From the NCBI GenBank assembly GCA_016342755.1, contig JAEINS010000021.1, positions 1 through 64,000 on the forward strand: a DNA stretch of 64,000 nt, given 5' to 3'. Of this stretch, positions 1 through 8,485 are shown piece after piece. The DNA comes from Melioribacteraceae bacterium (GTDB lineage: Bacteria > Bacteroidota > Ignavibacteria > Ignavibacteriales > Melioribacteraceae). The translations under genes and the position numbers were made by a program. Position 1 is the first letter of the stretch, and each line of letters begins with the position of its first letter. The notes beneath the pieces were generated by a model that saw nothing but the letters and a program-made list of their open reading frames with translations, was not told where the DNA came from and searched no databases.

Positions 1-45
1 TTTGAAGAATGTTTTACAGACAATTTTAATACAAATGTTGCTTAA

Positions 46-600
46 CTTTGTGTCTACTTTTTATGGGGAAGATCACTGCCCTTATATAAACAATATAGGG
101 GTAACTATTTTTTTATATTTATAATATTAGCATTAAGTGATCCAATTAATTTATTCTTTTACAAATACACTTCAATTTCTCCTTCATTTACAAATACGGT
201 AGGACTCTTTCTGATTTTATTTTTCTGTCCGGACGGAAAATTCAAGTTCAATAAATCTTACATATTGGTTTTAGTTATTTCTCTCTTTTTACTAATACAA
301 AATGTTAGTGTAAATATTATAATGATTGGTATCTGCTATCTAATCTTTTCAAATTTACTTGGTAAATTTTTAAGAATTTTGTTCGAAAGTTTAACAATTA
401 GCCTTTTTCATCTCTTACTAACATTTTATTTCTTTTTACTAATCGCTAACTATTTGTTAATAAATATTAATATGTATGATGGTGAGTTTTACTATTATTT
501 TACTGTAATTATTTCATATATCTTTCCATTAACTTTTACTTTTTTTAATGATATGGATGAAATATTAAGATTTAAAGTTAAGAGTAAACCAAAGATTTAA
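46..600 (+). CDS. Hydrophobic membrane protein, start unresolved, possibly broken
   Basis: An open frame runs from the stop at 43-45 to the TAA at 598-600. It is very rich in Phe, Ile, Leu and Tyr and contains about five likely membrane segments. There is no in-frame ATG or GTG, and the first usable codon is TTG at 265, which would cut through the hydrophobic part. The sequence upstream of 265 encodes the same kind of membrane protein, so the real start is probably missing, in another frame, or lost by mutation. I do not recognise a family. Other possibilities are the remnant of a membrane-sensor N-terminus or a gene with a sequencing frameshift near position 45. Confidence 0.4.
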   Translation, partial: LCVYFLWGRSLPLYKQYRGNYFFIFIILALSDPINLFFYKYTSISPSFTNTVGLFLILFFCPDGKFKFNKSYILVLVISLFLLIQNVSVNIIMIGICYLIFSNLLGKFLRILFESLTISLFHLLLTFYFFLLIANYLLININMYDGEFYYYFTVIISYIFPLTFTFFNDMDEILRFKVKSKPKI

Positions 601-625
601 ATCGTTTGGTTAACATGCATCTGGA

Positions 626-740
626 GGCTGACTCAAAAGTAAAATTTGTCATTTCTCTCCGTCGGCTGACGGAGAGAAATCTCGTTTTTGAACGAAGAAT
701 AGAAATTCTCACGACGCTTCTCTACTCAGAATGAAGATAT
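626..740. repeat. Dispersed intergenic repeat, GTCATT family, copy 1
   Basis: The stretch starts GGCTGACTCAAAAG, continues to a TTTGTCATT core, and ends in a segment whose reverse complement starts TCATTCTGAGTAGAG. It contains a CTCTCCGTC/GACGGAGAG hairpin. The beginning matches the element at 46601 (GGCTG-CTCAAAAGTA...ATTTGTCATT). It is non-coding and lies with the following hairpin in the 300-nt gap between the membrane protein and the heavy-metal locus. Confidence 0.55.
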
Positions 741-798
741 TAAACCACCATTGAGGTTCTTAACAGCCGTGGAATATAACATTTGTTTACCATATAAA

Positions 799-822
799 AA
801 CCAACACTTGAAAGTGTTGGTT
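799..822. terminator. Perfect hairpin, possible terminator
   Basis: A 10-bp perfect stem, AACCAACACT and AGTGTTGGTT, closes a TGAA loop. It lies about 80 nt beyond the 3' end of the heavy-metal operon read on the minus strand. No long T tract follows, so it may be a transcript-end hairpin rather than a strong intrinsic terminator. Confidence 0.4.
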
Positions 823-902
823 AACAATATTTACAAAATTTTTTGGTTGTTGAGACTCACTCATATTATTATTTAATAAGTCCGGCAGAACCGGCCTTTC
901 AT

Positions 903-1208
903 TTACTTTTTCTTTTCAAGTTCTTTAGTTTCGTAACCTAAGTTCTCAATTGCCTTTTTCATTTTTTCTTTATCAGTTTTAGTTTTGTCATAAACCACTG
1001 TAACCTTTTGAGCTTTTACATCCACAGCTAAATCTTTAACTCCAGCTTCATGAGGAATATTATTGAACAATTTGGTTTTGCATTTTTCACAATCAAGTGA
1101 TGCCCAGAAAGTAGTTTTTTCTAAAGTATTTTCTTCAGCAACTCCGCTGCAATTAGTTATTGTTAAAGTTAAAATTACAAGTACAAATATTTTTATTAAA
1201 TTTTTCAT
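903..1208 (-). CDS. HMA-domain lipoprotein, heavy-metal binding
   Basis: A 101-residue protein with a lipoprotein signal (hydrophobic segment ending TITNC, Cys20) and a single heavy-metal-associated domain. The metal motif is LDCEKC (Cys40 and Cys43), in place of the usual MxCxxC. The family (MerP, CopZ, ATPase N-domains) binds Cu(I), Hg(II) or Zn(II). Here it would be tethered to a membrane on the periplasmic side. It follows the TonB receptor by 8 nt and is the last gene of a three-gene minus-strand unit, which supports a role in metal capture or hand-off. The metal itself cannot be read from the sequence. Confidence 0.85.
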   Translation of the reverse strand: MKNLIKIFVLVILTLTITNCSGVAEENTLEKTTFWASLDCEKCKTKLFNNIPHEAGVKDLAVDVKAQKVTVVYDKTKTDKEKMKKAIENLGYETKELEKKK

Positions 1209-1216
1209 TTTAGCCT

Positions 1217-3406
1217 CTAGTTTAATGTGTATTTTATTCCTAAATAAATTTTTCTTCCCATGATTGGTCCCCAGATAATTGATGCATCAAAATTATTACT
1301 GAATGGAGATTCTGCCGATAGGATTGGATTATCTTGCGTGAAGTCTGTTAAGTTCTCTCCACCAAGATAAATATCAAATCCTCTAAATTTTCTTGTGATC
1401 TGAGCGTTGATTATTGTAAAACTAGAAAAATCATTATAGCCGACTACCGAATTATTCGGCAATCTCCCGTCTCCATTAAATTGCATAGTTAGATCGTATT
1501 GCCATAATCTAAGGTTTGAGATATACGAAAGATTAAGAAGTGCTTTGTATTTACTAATTAATGGTTTTTCATAAAGTTTATTTTCAATACTATACTTAAC
1601 ATCAGAATATCTAAGTGCGGCTAATAAGTCTAAACCCCGAAGCGGCATATAATTTAATTCTAATTGATAATTATTTGAGTATGAATCACCTTCAAGATTG
1701 GAGACTTTAATTTTGTTTAGATCGGTTTCTCTATCAATAATTATTTGGTTTATAAACTCAGTTCTGTAAAACTCTAAATTTAACGTGAGTTCTTTTTCCC
1801 AAATATTAAAATACCTGGTAATATTAAATCCAAAATTAAAAGCCTCTTCCATTTCAAGATCTTCCATAAAAAGAATTTCTTTTGATGTGGCAAGAAGGCT
1901 ATTATTTTCAGCAATTACATTTGCCGTTCTAAAACCTTTTCCCACAGAAGCTCTAAAAATGGTATGAGCATTAAAATCATATTTTAGATGTAATCTTGGA
2001 GTATAAAAAGTACCATGTATATTATGAAAATCTGATCTTATACCTGCAATTAGATTCAAGTCTTCTACTGGATTTAACGCAGCTTGCAAAAACAATCCTG
2101 GAATTTTTTCTATTCTTTCAGTTCTAATACCATTTAAATTTTCATCAATTTTATCTCCAATATAACTAACTCCTAAAAAATAATTTTGCGTATCACTTCC
2201 AAAATTCGATTTGTAAATTAAGTTAGCATAGAAACTTCTCTGATCAGCATCATAATTATTTAATCCAAAGAAAGAGGTCTGATTATGCGATGTATAGGAA
2301 GTTTGAAAACCTAAACTTGAATTTGTTTCATGATCAAATATATATCCGATTTTCATAAATATTTCATACCGATCAGCATTAATATTTATTCCGTATGGAT
2401 TGAATTCAGATCTAGCCTGATCATCAGTAAATGACTTTTGCCCACCGTCTTTATTTTCGTTTAGGTAATTGATACTCAACTGACTAAATAGGTTTTCTGA
2501 TTTATATTTCCAACGATTTATAAAAGTATATTGTTTTGATCTAGGTTTATCTAAAAATCCATCTCCATTATCATCAACATTTTTATTGTAATAATCACCG
2601 TGTAATAAAACTGAAGTACTTAGATTTTCATTAAATTCGTATGCAGAATTCATATTAATATCAGACTTCATTTCATTATTCTGATATAAGTTTAGATAAA
2701 ATTTTTCTGAATCGTCAGGCTTTTTATATTCAACATTTATCTGCCCGGAAACTGATTCAAATCCATTTATTACCGAGGAAGTTCCTTTAGATATTTGGAT
2801 CGATTCCATCCAGGGTCCAGGTATATAGTTTATTCCGTACGATCTTCCAAGTCCTCTCATACTAGGCATATTTTCAATCATAATCTGACTATAAATACCA
2901 GCCAAACCTAAAAGCTGAATTTGCTTCGCGCCGGAAAGTGCATCAGTAAATGATACATCAACCGAAGCATTAGTTTCAAAACTTTCTGCCAAAGTACAAC
3001 ATGCGGCTTTTGTTAACTCTTTTCCGCTAATATGCTGAATATGCATTGGTTCAGCATCAAAAACCTGAGTTGATCTTGAAACTCCATTAACAACAACCTC
3101 TTCCAATTCTCTGCTGGCTGAAAGTGTTAATTCCAATAAAGTATCTTCTTTATTAATTTTTATGGAATCAGATTTATACCCAATATAACTCACTATTAGA
3201 GTAAGTCCGTCTCCATTTGGTTTCTCAATCTGGAAAATTCCATTTTCATCTGTAGCTGTTCCAATATTGGTATCTTGCCAAAAAATGTTAACACCAACAA
3301 GAGGAACAATATTACCTTCATTATTTTCTGTGATATATCCTTTTAAACTTTGTGCGTTCAAAATTGATATAGTAAGAAACATGAAGATCATAATTAACTT
3401 CTTCAT
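1217..3406 (-). CDS. TonB-dependent outer-membrane receptor, metal-linked type
   Basis: A 729-residue outer-membrane receptor. It has an 18-residue signal peptide, a carboxypeptidase-regulatory-like beta domain (about 20-100), a plug domain (about 120-225, with the IQLLGLAG and GLGRSYGINYIPG stretches) and a C-terminal beta barrel ending in an aromatic-rich strand. The plug carries an AACCTLAESFE segment with adjacent cysteines, seen in receptors that sit beside HMA and Cys-rich proteins in Bacteroidota. Its neighbours are a Cys-rich protein 40 nt upstream and an HMA lipoprotein 8 nt downstream. I infer uptake of a metal such as copper or of a metal complex; a siderophore or vitamin substrate is not excluded. 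Confidence 0.88.
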   Translation of the reverse strand: MKKLIMIFMFLTISILNAQSLKGYITENNEGNIVPLVGVNIFWQDTNIGTATDENGIFQIEKPNGDGLTLIVSYIGYKSDSIKINKEDTLLELTLSASRELEEVVVNGVSRSTQVFDAEPMHIQHISGKELTKAACCTLAESFETNASVDVSFTDALSGAKQIQLLGLAGIYSQIMIENMPSMRGLGRSYGINYIPGPWMESIQISKGTSSVINGFESVSGQINVEYKKPDDSEKFYLNLYQNNEMKSDINMNSAYEFNENLSTSVLLHGDYYNKNVDDNGDGFLDKPRSKQYTFINRWKYKSENLFSQLSINYLNENKDGGQKSFTDDQARSEFNPYGININADRYEIFMKIGYIFDHETNSSLGFQTSYTSHNQTSFFGLNNYDADQRSFYANLIYKSNFGSDTQNYFLGVSYIGDKIDENLNGIRTERIEKIPGLFLQAALNPVEDLNLIAGIRSDFHNIHGTFYTPRLHLKYDFNAHTIFRASVGKGFRTANVIAENNSLLATSKEILFMEDLEMEEAFNFGFNITRYFNIWEKELTLNLEFYRTEFINQIIIDRETDLNKIKVSNLEGDSYSNNYQLELNYMPLRGLDLLAALRYSDVKYSIENKLYEKPLISKYKALLNLSYISNLRLWQYDLTMQFNGDGRLPNNSVVGYNDFSSFTIINAQITRKFRGFDIYLGGENLTDFTQDNPILSAESPFSNNFDASIIWGPIMGRKIYLGIKYTLN

Positions 3407-3446
3407 AATTTCACCAATCTTATTAATAAAAATTAAATAATTAAGA

Positions 3447-3950
3447 TCAGCTTATGGTTGGAATCTTTAGTTGGTGGGTTTTAATTAGAAATGATTTCCC
3501 CGAATTATTCGGTAATATTGAATCAACAATCCGATTTCTATCATCAATATTTTTTGTGATTTTAATATTTTCTAAATCATAATGAATGATTGTAATTTGA
3601 AAACATTTAATTTCATCAGGTATTTTTGTTAAAACAAAATATTCATCAAACGAATGATAGTCAGTAGTTGAATAACAATTACAAACTTTTTCGGCATTTA
3701 TTATTTTTTGAGAAGTTCCTTGATCAGATTCGCAGCAGTTTGGTAGTTCTTTTTCTACCAGTTTGCCACAACAGCTAGAAATATTTTCAGCAATTTCACT
3801 TGAAGAAGAACAGCATGTTTCTTCAAGAATTGAATGAGATTCCGTTCCGTTACAAGCACAATGATGATCATATACAACAAATCCAACTGTGCTTAGTAAC
3901 AAAGAAACAATTAATAATATTGAAGTTATATTTGATGCTTTTTTATTCAT
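3447..3950 (-). CDS. HYC_CC_PP-type cysteine-rich exported protein
   Basis: A 167-residue protein with an N-terminal membrane segment or signal (about 8-27). It then has HHCAC (29-33), three CC pairs (46-47, 60-61, 72-73) and a C-terminal LKIPTIS tail. This pattern resembles the HYC_CC_PP family of Bacteroidota, which is found next to TonB receptors and HMA proteins. The many Cys and His residues suggest periplasmic metal binding or sensing. It is the first gene of the three-gene heavy-metal unit. The family match comes from recognising the motif and gene order. Confidence 0.65.
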   Translation of the reverse strand: MNKKASNITSILLIVSLLLSTVGFVVYDHHCACNGTESHSILEETCCSSSSEIAENISSCCGKLVEKELPNCCESDQGTSQKIINAEKVCNCYSTTDYHSFDEYFVLTKIPDEIKCFQITIIHYDLENIKITKNIDDRNRIVDSILPNNSGKSFLIKTHQLKIPTIS

Positions 3951-4062
3951 CTACTTAATTTTAATTTAGGACACAAGGTACTAATCTATTCTGTTTTATC
4001 AAACCTAAAATTTTCCCCTTTCGTAAAGTTTTGATTTGTAACATGGAAAAAATATTTAAAGA

Positions 4063-4095
4063 AAAACCTCCGAAGTATAAAACTAAGGAGGTTTT
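4063..4095 (-). terminator. Intrinsic terminator of the pyrophosphatase gene
   Basis: A 9-bp stem, AAAACCTCC and GGAGGTTTT, with a 15-nt loop. It lies 25 nt after the pyrophosphatase stop, and the T-rich end lies on the minus-strand side. The run of Ts at the other end may let it act in both directions. Confidence 0.7.
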
Positions 4096-4119
4096 CTTTT
4101 GATTAAATTTTAATAAACA

Positions 4120-6312
4120 TCAATTAAAAATACTAAAAGCAACAGTAAGACCAGACATTACAATTGCTACCATACTCATAAGTTTAATAAGAATATTTAA
4201 ACTTGGACCAGATGTATCTTTAAAAGGATCACCAACCGTATCGCCAATTACAGCGGCTTTATGCGCATCAGAACCTTTACCGCCTAATTTACCGGTTTCA
4301 ATATATTTCTTTGCGTTATCCCAGGCACCACCAGCATTTGACATAAATACAGCTAAAACAAATCCGGCACCAAGACCACCAACTAAAAGACCAATAGTTC
4401 CAGCAACTCCAAATACAACTCCAACTACAATTGGAGCAGCAATAGCTAATAACGAAGGAACTAACATTTCTTTCTGTGCACCTTTTGTAGATATTGAAAC
4501 ACAGTTTGCGTAATCAGGTTCTGCTTTGCCTTCTAAAATACCAGGAATTTCTCTAAACTGTCTACGAACTTCATCTACCATTTTTTGAGCCGCTCTGCCA
4601 ACTGCGTTCATTGTTAATCCACAGAATAAGAAAGCCATCATTGATCCAATAAAAATTCCTACAAGAACAATTGGATTCATAAGTGTAACATCATAAAAAG
4701 TCATGAAATCTTTAATACCAGCCTCTGCGGTATTTACAATAACTCCGTTGCCAAGATCCATCACAGTTTCGCCAATTCTAAGCAAACCAATTTTTAGTTC
4801 TTCAATGTATGAAGCTAATAATGCTAAAGCTGTTAGGGCAGCAGAACCAATGGCAAAACCTTTACCCGTTGCAGCTGTAGTATTTCCTAGTGAATCAAGC
4901 GCATCAGTTCTTTTTCTAACTTCTTCTCCAAGCCCGCTCATTTCAGCGTTTCCACCAGCATTATCTGCTATTGGACCGTATGCGTCAGTTGCTAAAGTAA
5001 TACCTAAAGTTGAAAGCATACCAACAGCAGCTATACCAATACCGTATAATCCCATTCCCATATTTGAAAGATCACCACCAGCGGCCAATAAAAAAGCAGC
5101 AATAATACCAATTACAACAGCAACCACAGGAACTACAGTCGAAACCATACCCATACCGATACCAGAAATAATTACAGTAGCCGGACCAGTATTAGTACTT
5201 TCTGCAATTTTTTGCGTTGGTCTGTATTCTTCTGATGTATAATACTCTGTAGCTTTGCCAATCACAAAACCAACTACTAAACCAACTATAATCGCAGCCC
5301 AAATTCCAACTGCATTTTGAATATCTAAAAAAGTTAAAATGAAATATGAAGCAATAATTACTAAAATGGAGCTTACATTAACTCCTCTACTCAATGATTT
5401 TAATAAATCTTTCTGCGTTGCATCTTCTTTAGTTTTAACTAAATAGATTCCAATGATTGAAAGTATAATACCAACTGCGGCAATTAGCATTGGAGCTAGT
5501 ACTGCTTTGAACTGTAATTCAACATCACTCATAAAAGCTGAAGCACCAAGAGCAGCAGTTGCTAAAATAGATCCACAATAAGATTCATAAAGATCAGCAC
5601 CCATTCCTGCAACATCACCAACATTATCACCAACATTATCAGCTATTGTAGCTGGATTTCTAGGATCATCTTCAGGAATACCTGCTTCAACTTTACCTAC
5701 TAAATCAGCACCAACATCCGCAGCTTTTGTAAAGATACCGCCGCCAACTCTTGCAAATAATGCCTGTGCAGAAGCACCCATTCCAAATGTTAACATTGTT
5801 GTTGTAATAACCATCAATTTATGACCACCATCTTCAACAACAAAATGATTTAGTACAATAAACCATGCTGATATATCAAGTAATCCTAAACCAACAACTA
5901 CTAATCCCATTACAGCACCACTTCTAAAAGCTACTTTTAATCCGTAGTTAAGAGATTCCTGAGCAGCTCTTGCAGTTCTGGCAGAAGCATAAGTAGCCGT
6001 CTTCATACCAAAAAAACCTGCTAAACCAGAGAAAAACCCACCAGAGATAAATGCAAATGGAACCCACGGATTTTGTAAATTAAATCCATATGCCATAATT
6101 GCAAAAATTATTGTCATTACAATAAAAAATACTATTACAACCTTATATTGTTGTTTTAAATACGCCATTGCACCCTTACGTACGTGAGAAGCAATTTTAA
6201 TCATTGTCTCAGTACCTTCACTCTCCTTCATTACCTGCTTAAAAAAGAACCAGGCAAAAGACAATGCAAGCACCGAACATATTGGTACAACCCAAAATAA
6301 ACTATTTAACAT
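4120..6312 (-). CDS. hppA: Membrane-bound pyrophosphatase (K+-dependent type)
   Basis: About 730 residues and 15-16 membrane segments, the usual length for M-PPases. The enzyme couples PPi hydrolysis to H+ or Na+ export at the inner membrane. The signature segments are [13 protein letters not shown] (about 203-215, counting from the upstream ATG), [11 protein letters not shown] (230-240) and [10 protein letters not shown] (480-489). Ala rather than Lys after GNTTA marks the K+-dependent subclass. Whether H+ or Na+ is pumped cannot be decided by eye. I start at 6312 because a GGAG motif sits 6 nt upstream; the ATG at 6324 lies over that ribosome site and would add four residues. Confidence 0.95.
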   Translation of the reverse strand: MLNSLFWVVPICSVLALSFAWFFFKQVMKESEGTETMIKIASHVRKGAMAYLKQQYKVVIVFFIVMTIIFAIMAYGFNLQNPWVPFAFISGGFFSGLAGFFGMKTATYASARTARAAQESLNYGLKVAFRSGAVMGLVVVGLGLLDISAWFIVLNHFVVEDGGHKLMVITTTMLTFGMGASAQALFARVGGGIFTKAADVGADLVGKVEAGIPEDDPRNPATIADNVGDNVGDVAGMGADLYESYCGSILATAALGASAFMSDVELQFKAVLAPMLIAAVGIILSIIGIYLVKTKEDATQKDLLKSLSRGVNVSSILVIIASYFILTFLDIQNAVGIWAAIIVGLVVGFVIGKATEYYTSEEYRPTQKIAESTNTGPATVIISGIGMGMVSTVVPVVAVVIGIIAAFLLAAGGDLSNMGMGLYGIGIAAVGMLSTLGITLATDAYGPIADNAGGNAEMSGLGEEVRKRTDALDSLGNTTAATGKGFAIGSAALTALALLASYIEELKIGLLRIGETVMDLGNGVIVNTAEAGIKDFMTFYDVTLMNPIVLVGIFIGSMMAFLFCGLTMNAVGRAAQKMVDEVRRQFREIPGILEGKAEPDYANCVSISTKGAQKEMLVPSLLAIAAPIVVGVVFGVAGTIGLLVGGLGAGFVLAVFMSNAGGAWDNAKKYIETGKLGGKGSDAHKAAVIGDTVGDPFKDTSGPSLNILIKLMSMVAIVMSGLTVAFSIFN

Positions 6313-6331
6313 CTTAATCTCCATATTTATT

Positions 6332-6345
6332 GGTACTTAAGTACC
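6332..6345. promoter_or_regulatory. Perfect palindrome upstream of hppA
   Basis: GGTACTTAAGTACC is a perfect 14-nt palindrome. It lies in the 43-nt gap between the unknown gene and hppA, just before the hppA ribosome site. Its position would suit an operator or an mRNA hairpin. No T tract follows, so a terminator is less likely. I do not recognise the regulator. Confidence 0.35.
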
Positions 6346-6355
6346 GTACAGTTTG

Positions 6356-7129
6356 TTAGAAATGTATTGTTAATGCAGAACGCCACCATGGATAATATTT
6401 ATTTTCCAGTTCATCTTTAGATGGGAATGGATAATAAATGAAACTTTCCTGATCACCAATGAAAAATCCATTTTTGATAGTTCTGTAAAATAATGTTCCC
6501 TGAAAAAATCTGATTACGGTTTTGGTCTGTTTATCAGGCTTTGCCTGCAGCCCGGCAAGACAATCTCTTAAGTGATCTATGTTTTCATAAGGCAAATCAT
6601 CAGTTGAACCGGCAATTGGATCTGAAGCCAGATCATTTAATTTTAAATCGACAAAAATTAATTTTGGTACCGAAACCGGTTGATTACGGTCAGTAACAGT
6701 TTTTATAAAGTCTCTTGGACTTAACTGACTGGCAATGCGCGGAGTTACCGGACATAATTCCTGATAAAGATGTAATTCATCTTCCTTTTCCAGATTGTAT
6801 TCGGCTTTATCTAAACCGAGAACCCGTCCATCATCCGTTGTGATGTACAATTTTTTAAGTTGTGTTAAAGGAATATGTTCTAATACTTGATAAATTGAAA
6901 GGTACACTGATCTTTTTGGAACACCGTTAGAATGAGGAATACATCTTTCCTCGATTGTTTTAAGCGGGAAAAAATCACTTTCAAAATCTGGATCAACTTC
7001 GAAAAAGATTGCTTCGCCTCTTGTTCTTTTTTTAGTTCCGACGGCTAAATAATTACCAAACTCCTCGGGTGGCAGCATCGATGCTATTAGAGCTTCCGGA
7101 GTCAGGGATAAATATAAGTAGGTTTTCAT
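6356..7129 (-). CDS. Conserved-looking protein of unknown function
   Basis: A 257-residue soluble protein with no signal peptide or membrane segment and no domain I recognise. Visible features are an N-terminal MKTYLYLSLTPEALIASMLPP segment, a region rich in charged residues and prolines, and an aromatic C-terminus ending WWRSALTIHF. I start at 7129 because GGAGGAG lies 6 nt upstream; the ATG five codons earlier overlaps that ribosome site. It is read toward hppA with a 43-nt gap and could share its transcript. The gene is slightly richer in G+C than its neighbours. It is likely a real gene from its length and ribosome site. Confidence 0.6.
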   Translation of the reverse strand: MKTYLYLSLTPEALIASMLPPEEFGNYLAVGTKKRTRGEAIFFEVDPDFESDFFPLKTIEERCIPHSNGVPKRSVYLSIYQVLEHIPLTQLKKLYITTDDGRVLGLDKAEYNLEKEDELHLYQELCPVTPRIASQLSPRDFIKTVTDRNQPVSVPKLIFVDLKLNDLASDPIAGSTDDLPYENIDHLRDCLAGLQAKPDKQTKTVIRFFQGTLFYRTIKNGFFIGDQESFIYYPFPSKDELENKYYPWWRSALTIHF

Positions 7130-7320
7130 ATGAATCTCCTCCATAGAAATTTATAATCTTGGAATTATTACACAGAATAGATAAAAATTTTACTTAAACA
7201 GCAATATCATAAAACATGGATACTCAGATCTTTTGTATTCCTAAAATAATTAAAATCTTACATAAATTCTAATATTCTAAGGGGATATTTTTAGTTTGGG
7301 TAAATATTTTTGTGGTATGA

Positions 7321-8166
7321 CTAACTTTTCGATTTATTTAGAAGGTTTTGATCATATTCATTTAGCGGACATCCACACTTCTTGAAGGAACAAATTATTG
7401 TATCTGATTTGAATTTTATTTCATTATAAATATTACCCAGATCATCTTTTATTTGAAAACATGATTTCACATTTCCATTTGCAAAAACAACCGCCGCGTT
7501 ACATCCGGCATTACAAATTCTATTGTCCTGATTATATTTTTTTAACTCATGTTCATCCAAATTAAACTTATTAACTTCTTCGTCCGTGTAACTTTCGGGA
7601 TAATCTTTATTATTATATTTCCCATAAAATGAAGCAAACTCAAATTTGATCTTATTGCTTTCTACAAAATGTTTAATTTCGCCAATCATATTTGCCAAGC
7701 CGGGATAAGCAACTCCCTCTGCATAAATATTAAATCCGGCCTCTTTTAATAATTGGTAATTTTTATGGAACTTTTCTAAAAGATTCTTTTTAATCAGTTC
7801 TTCATAATGTAATGAGGCATGTATAAATAACACTCTTGCCGGATCAATTTCATTTACAAATTCAGAAATTTTATTCAAAATCAGATTTGTGTTTACGGAG
7901 ATAAAATGGCATTTAGTTATTTCCTTACATGCTTCAATAAAATTTGGAACCAAAAAAGGTTCACCTCCGGTAAATCCGATCCTAAAAGTTTTTTCTGATT
8001 TTTTAAGAGTTGAAAGGAGTTCTTTAATATTGATTAAAAAAGGAACAAGTTTATTTCTGTGGGCAGGACTAAAACAATATTCGCATTGTAAATTACAGAC
8101 TGATGTTACATTCCACTGAAGCCAGACATCATAATCCTGCTGAAAACTGTATTTTGAATTATCCAA
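7321..8166 (-). CDS. Radical SAM protein with SPASM-like C-terminus
   Basis: A 281-residue radical SAM enzyme. The cluster motif is CNLQCEYC (Cys24, Cys28, Cys31, spacing C-x3-C-x2-C), followed by the SAM-binding GFTGGEPF (about 64-71). The C-terminus has a second cysteine set (CNAGC, then SCFQ, then CSFKKCGC), which resembles the auxiliary Fe-S cluster region of SPASM or twitch domains. Such enzymes often modify peptides or cofactors. The start overlaps the end of the small DUF4177 gene by 8 nt, so the two are probably translationally coupled. The substrate is unknown; the small partner is a candidate substrate or binding protein. Confidence 0.8.
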   Translation of the reverse strand: MDNSKYSFQQDYDVWLQWNVTSVCNLQCEYCFSPAHRNKLVPFLINIKELLSTLKKSEKTFRIGFTGGEPFLVPNFIEACKEITKCHFISVNTNLILNKISEFVNEIDPARVLFIHASLHYEELIKKNLLEKFHKNYQLLKEAGFNIYAEGVAYPGLANMIGEIKHFVESNKIKFEFASFYGKYNNKDYPESYTDEEVNKFNLDEHELKKYNQDNRICNAGCNAAVVFANGNVKSCFQIKDDLGNIYNEIKFKSDTIICSFKKCGCPLNEYDQNLLNKSKS

Positions 8167-8362
8167 TTTTTCTTTTCGCTAATCCGTAAAACGAGCCAAC
8201 ATCATTTCCAATTTTTTCAAATTCAAGATCTATTATTTCCCAGCCTTCTTTTCCTAATTTATTTAAAAAGATTTCAAAACTTTCCATCGATTCAGTTGAA
8301 GAAATAATTTTTTTCTCTTTTAATATCACAGAATCAATTACTTTATATTCCCATTTGCTCAT
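8159..8362 (-). CDS. DUF4177-family small protein
   Basis: A 67-residue protein with the DUF4177 pattern: MSKWEYKVID at the start, LNKLGKEGWEIIDLE in the middle and a basic GLAKRKIG end. The family has no established biochemical role. It overlaps the downstream radical SAM gene by 8 nt, so the pair is likely co-translated. Its size would fit a peptide substrate, a recognition partner or an unrelated cytosolic protein. The residue core looks like a folded ferredoxin-like domain rather than a leader peptide. Confidence 0.7.
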   Translation of the reverse strand: MSKWEYKVIDSVILKEKKIISSTESMESFEIFLNKLGKEGWEIIDLEFEKIGNDVGSFYGLAKRKIG

Positions 8363-8436
8363 TGTTTTACCATTTTTAATTTATTCAAAAAAAAGAAATA
8401 TAATTTATTATTTGGATTAAAATGGAATAATATAAA

Positions 8437-8458
8437 AAGCCCTTTGGTTAAAGGGCTT
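8437..8458 (-). terminator. Intrinsic terminator of transketolase
   Basis: A 9-bp stem, AAGCCCTTT and AAAGGGCTT, closes a short loop. On the minus strand it is followed by TTTTTATA. It lies 28 nt after the transketolase stop. Confidence 0.8.
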
Positions 8459-8485
8459 AGTAAAAATGTTCTATTTCAATTTTTA

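Noticed and set aside
4703-5242. Long open frame on the plus strand inside hppA
   Set aside because: It is antisense to a fully conserved pyrophosphatase, is dominated by Pro, Ser, Ile and Ala runs typical of shadow frames, and has no ribosome site.
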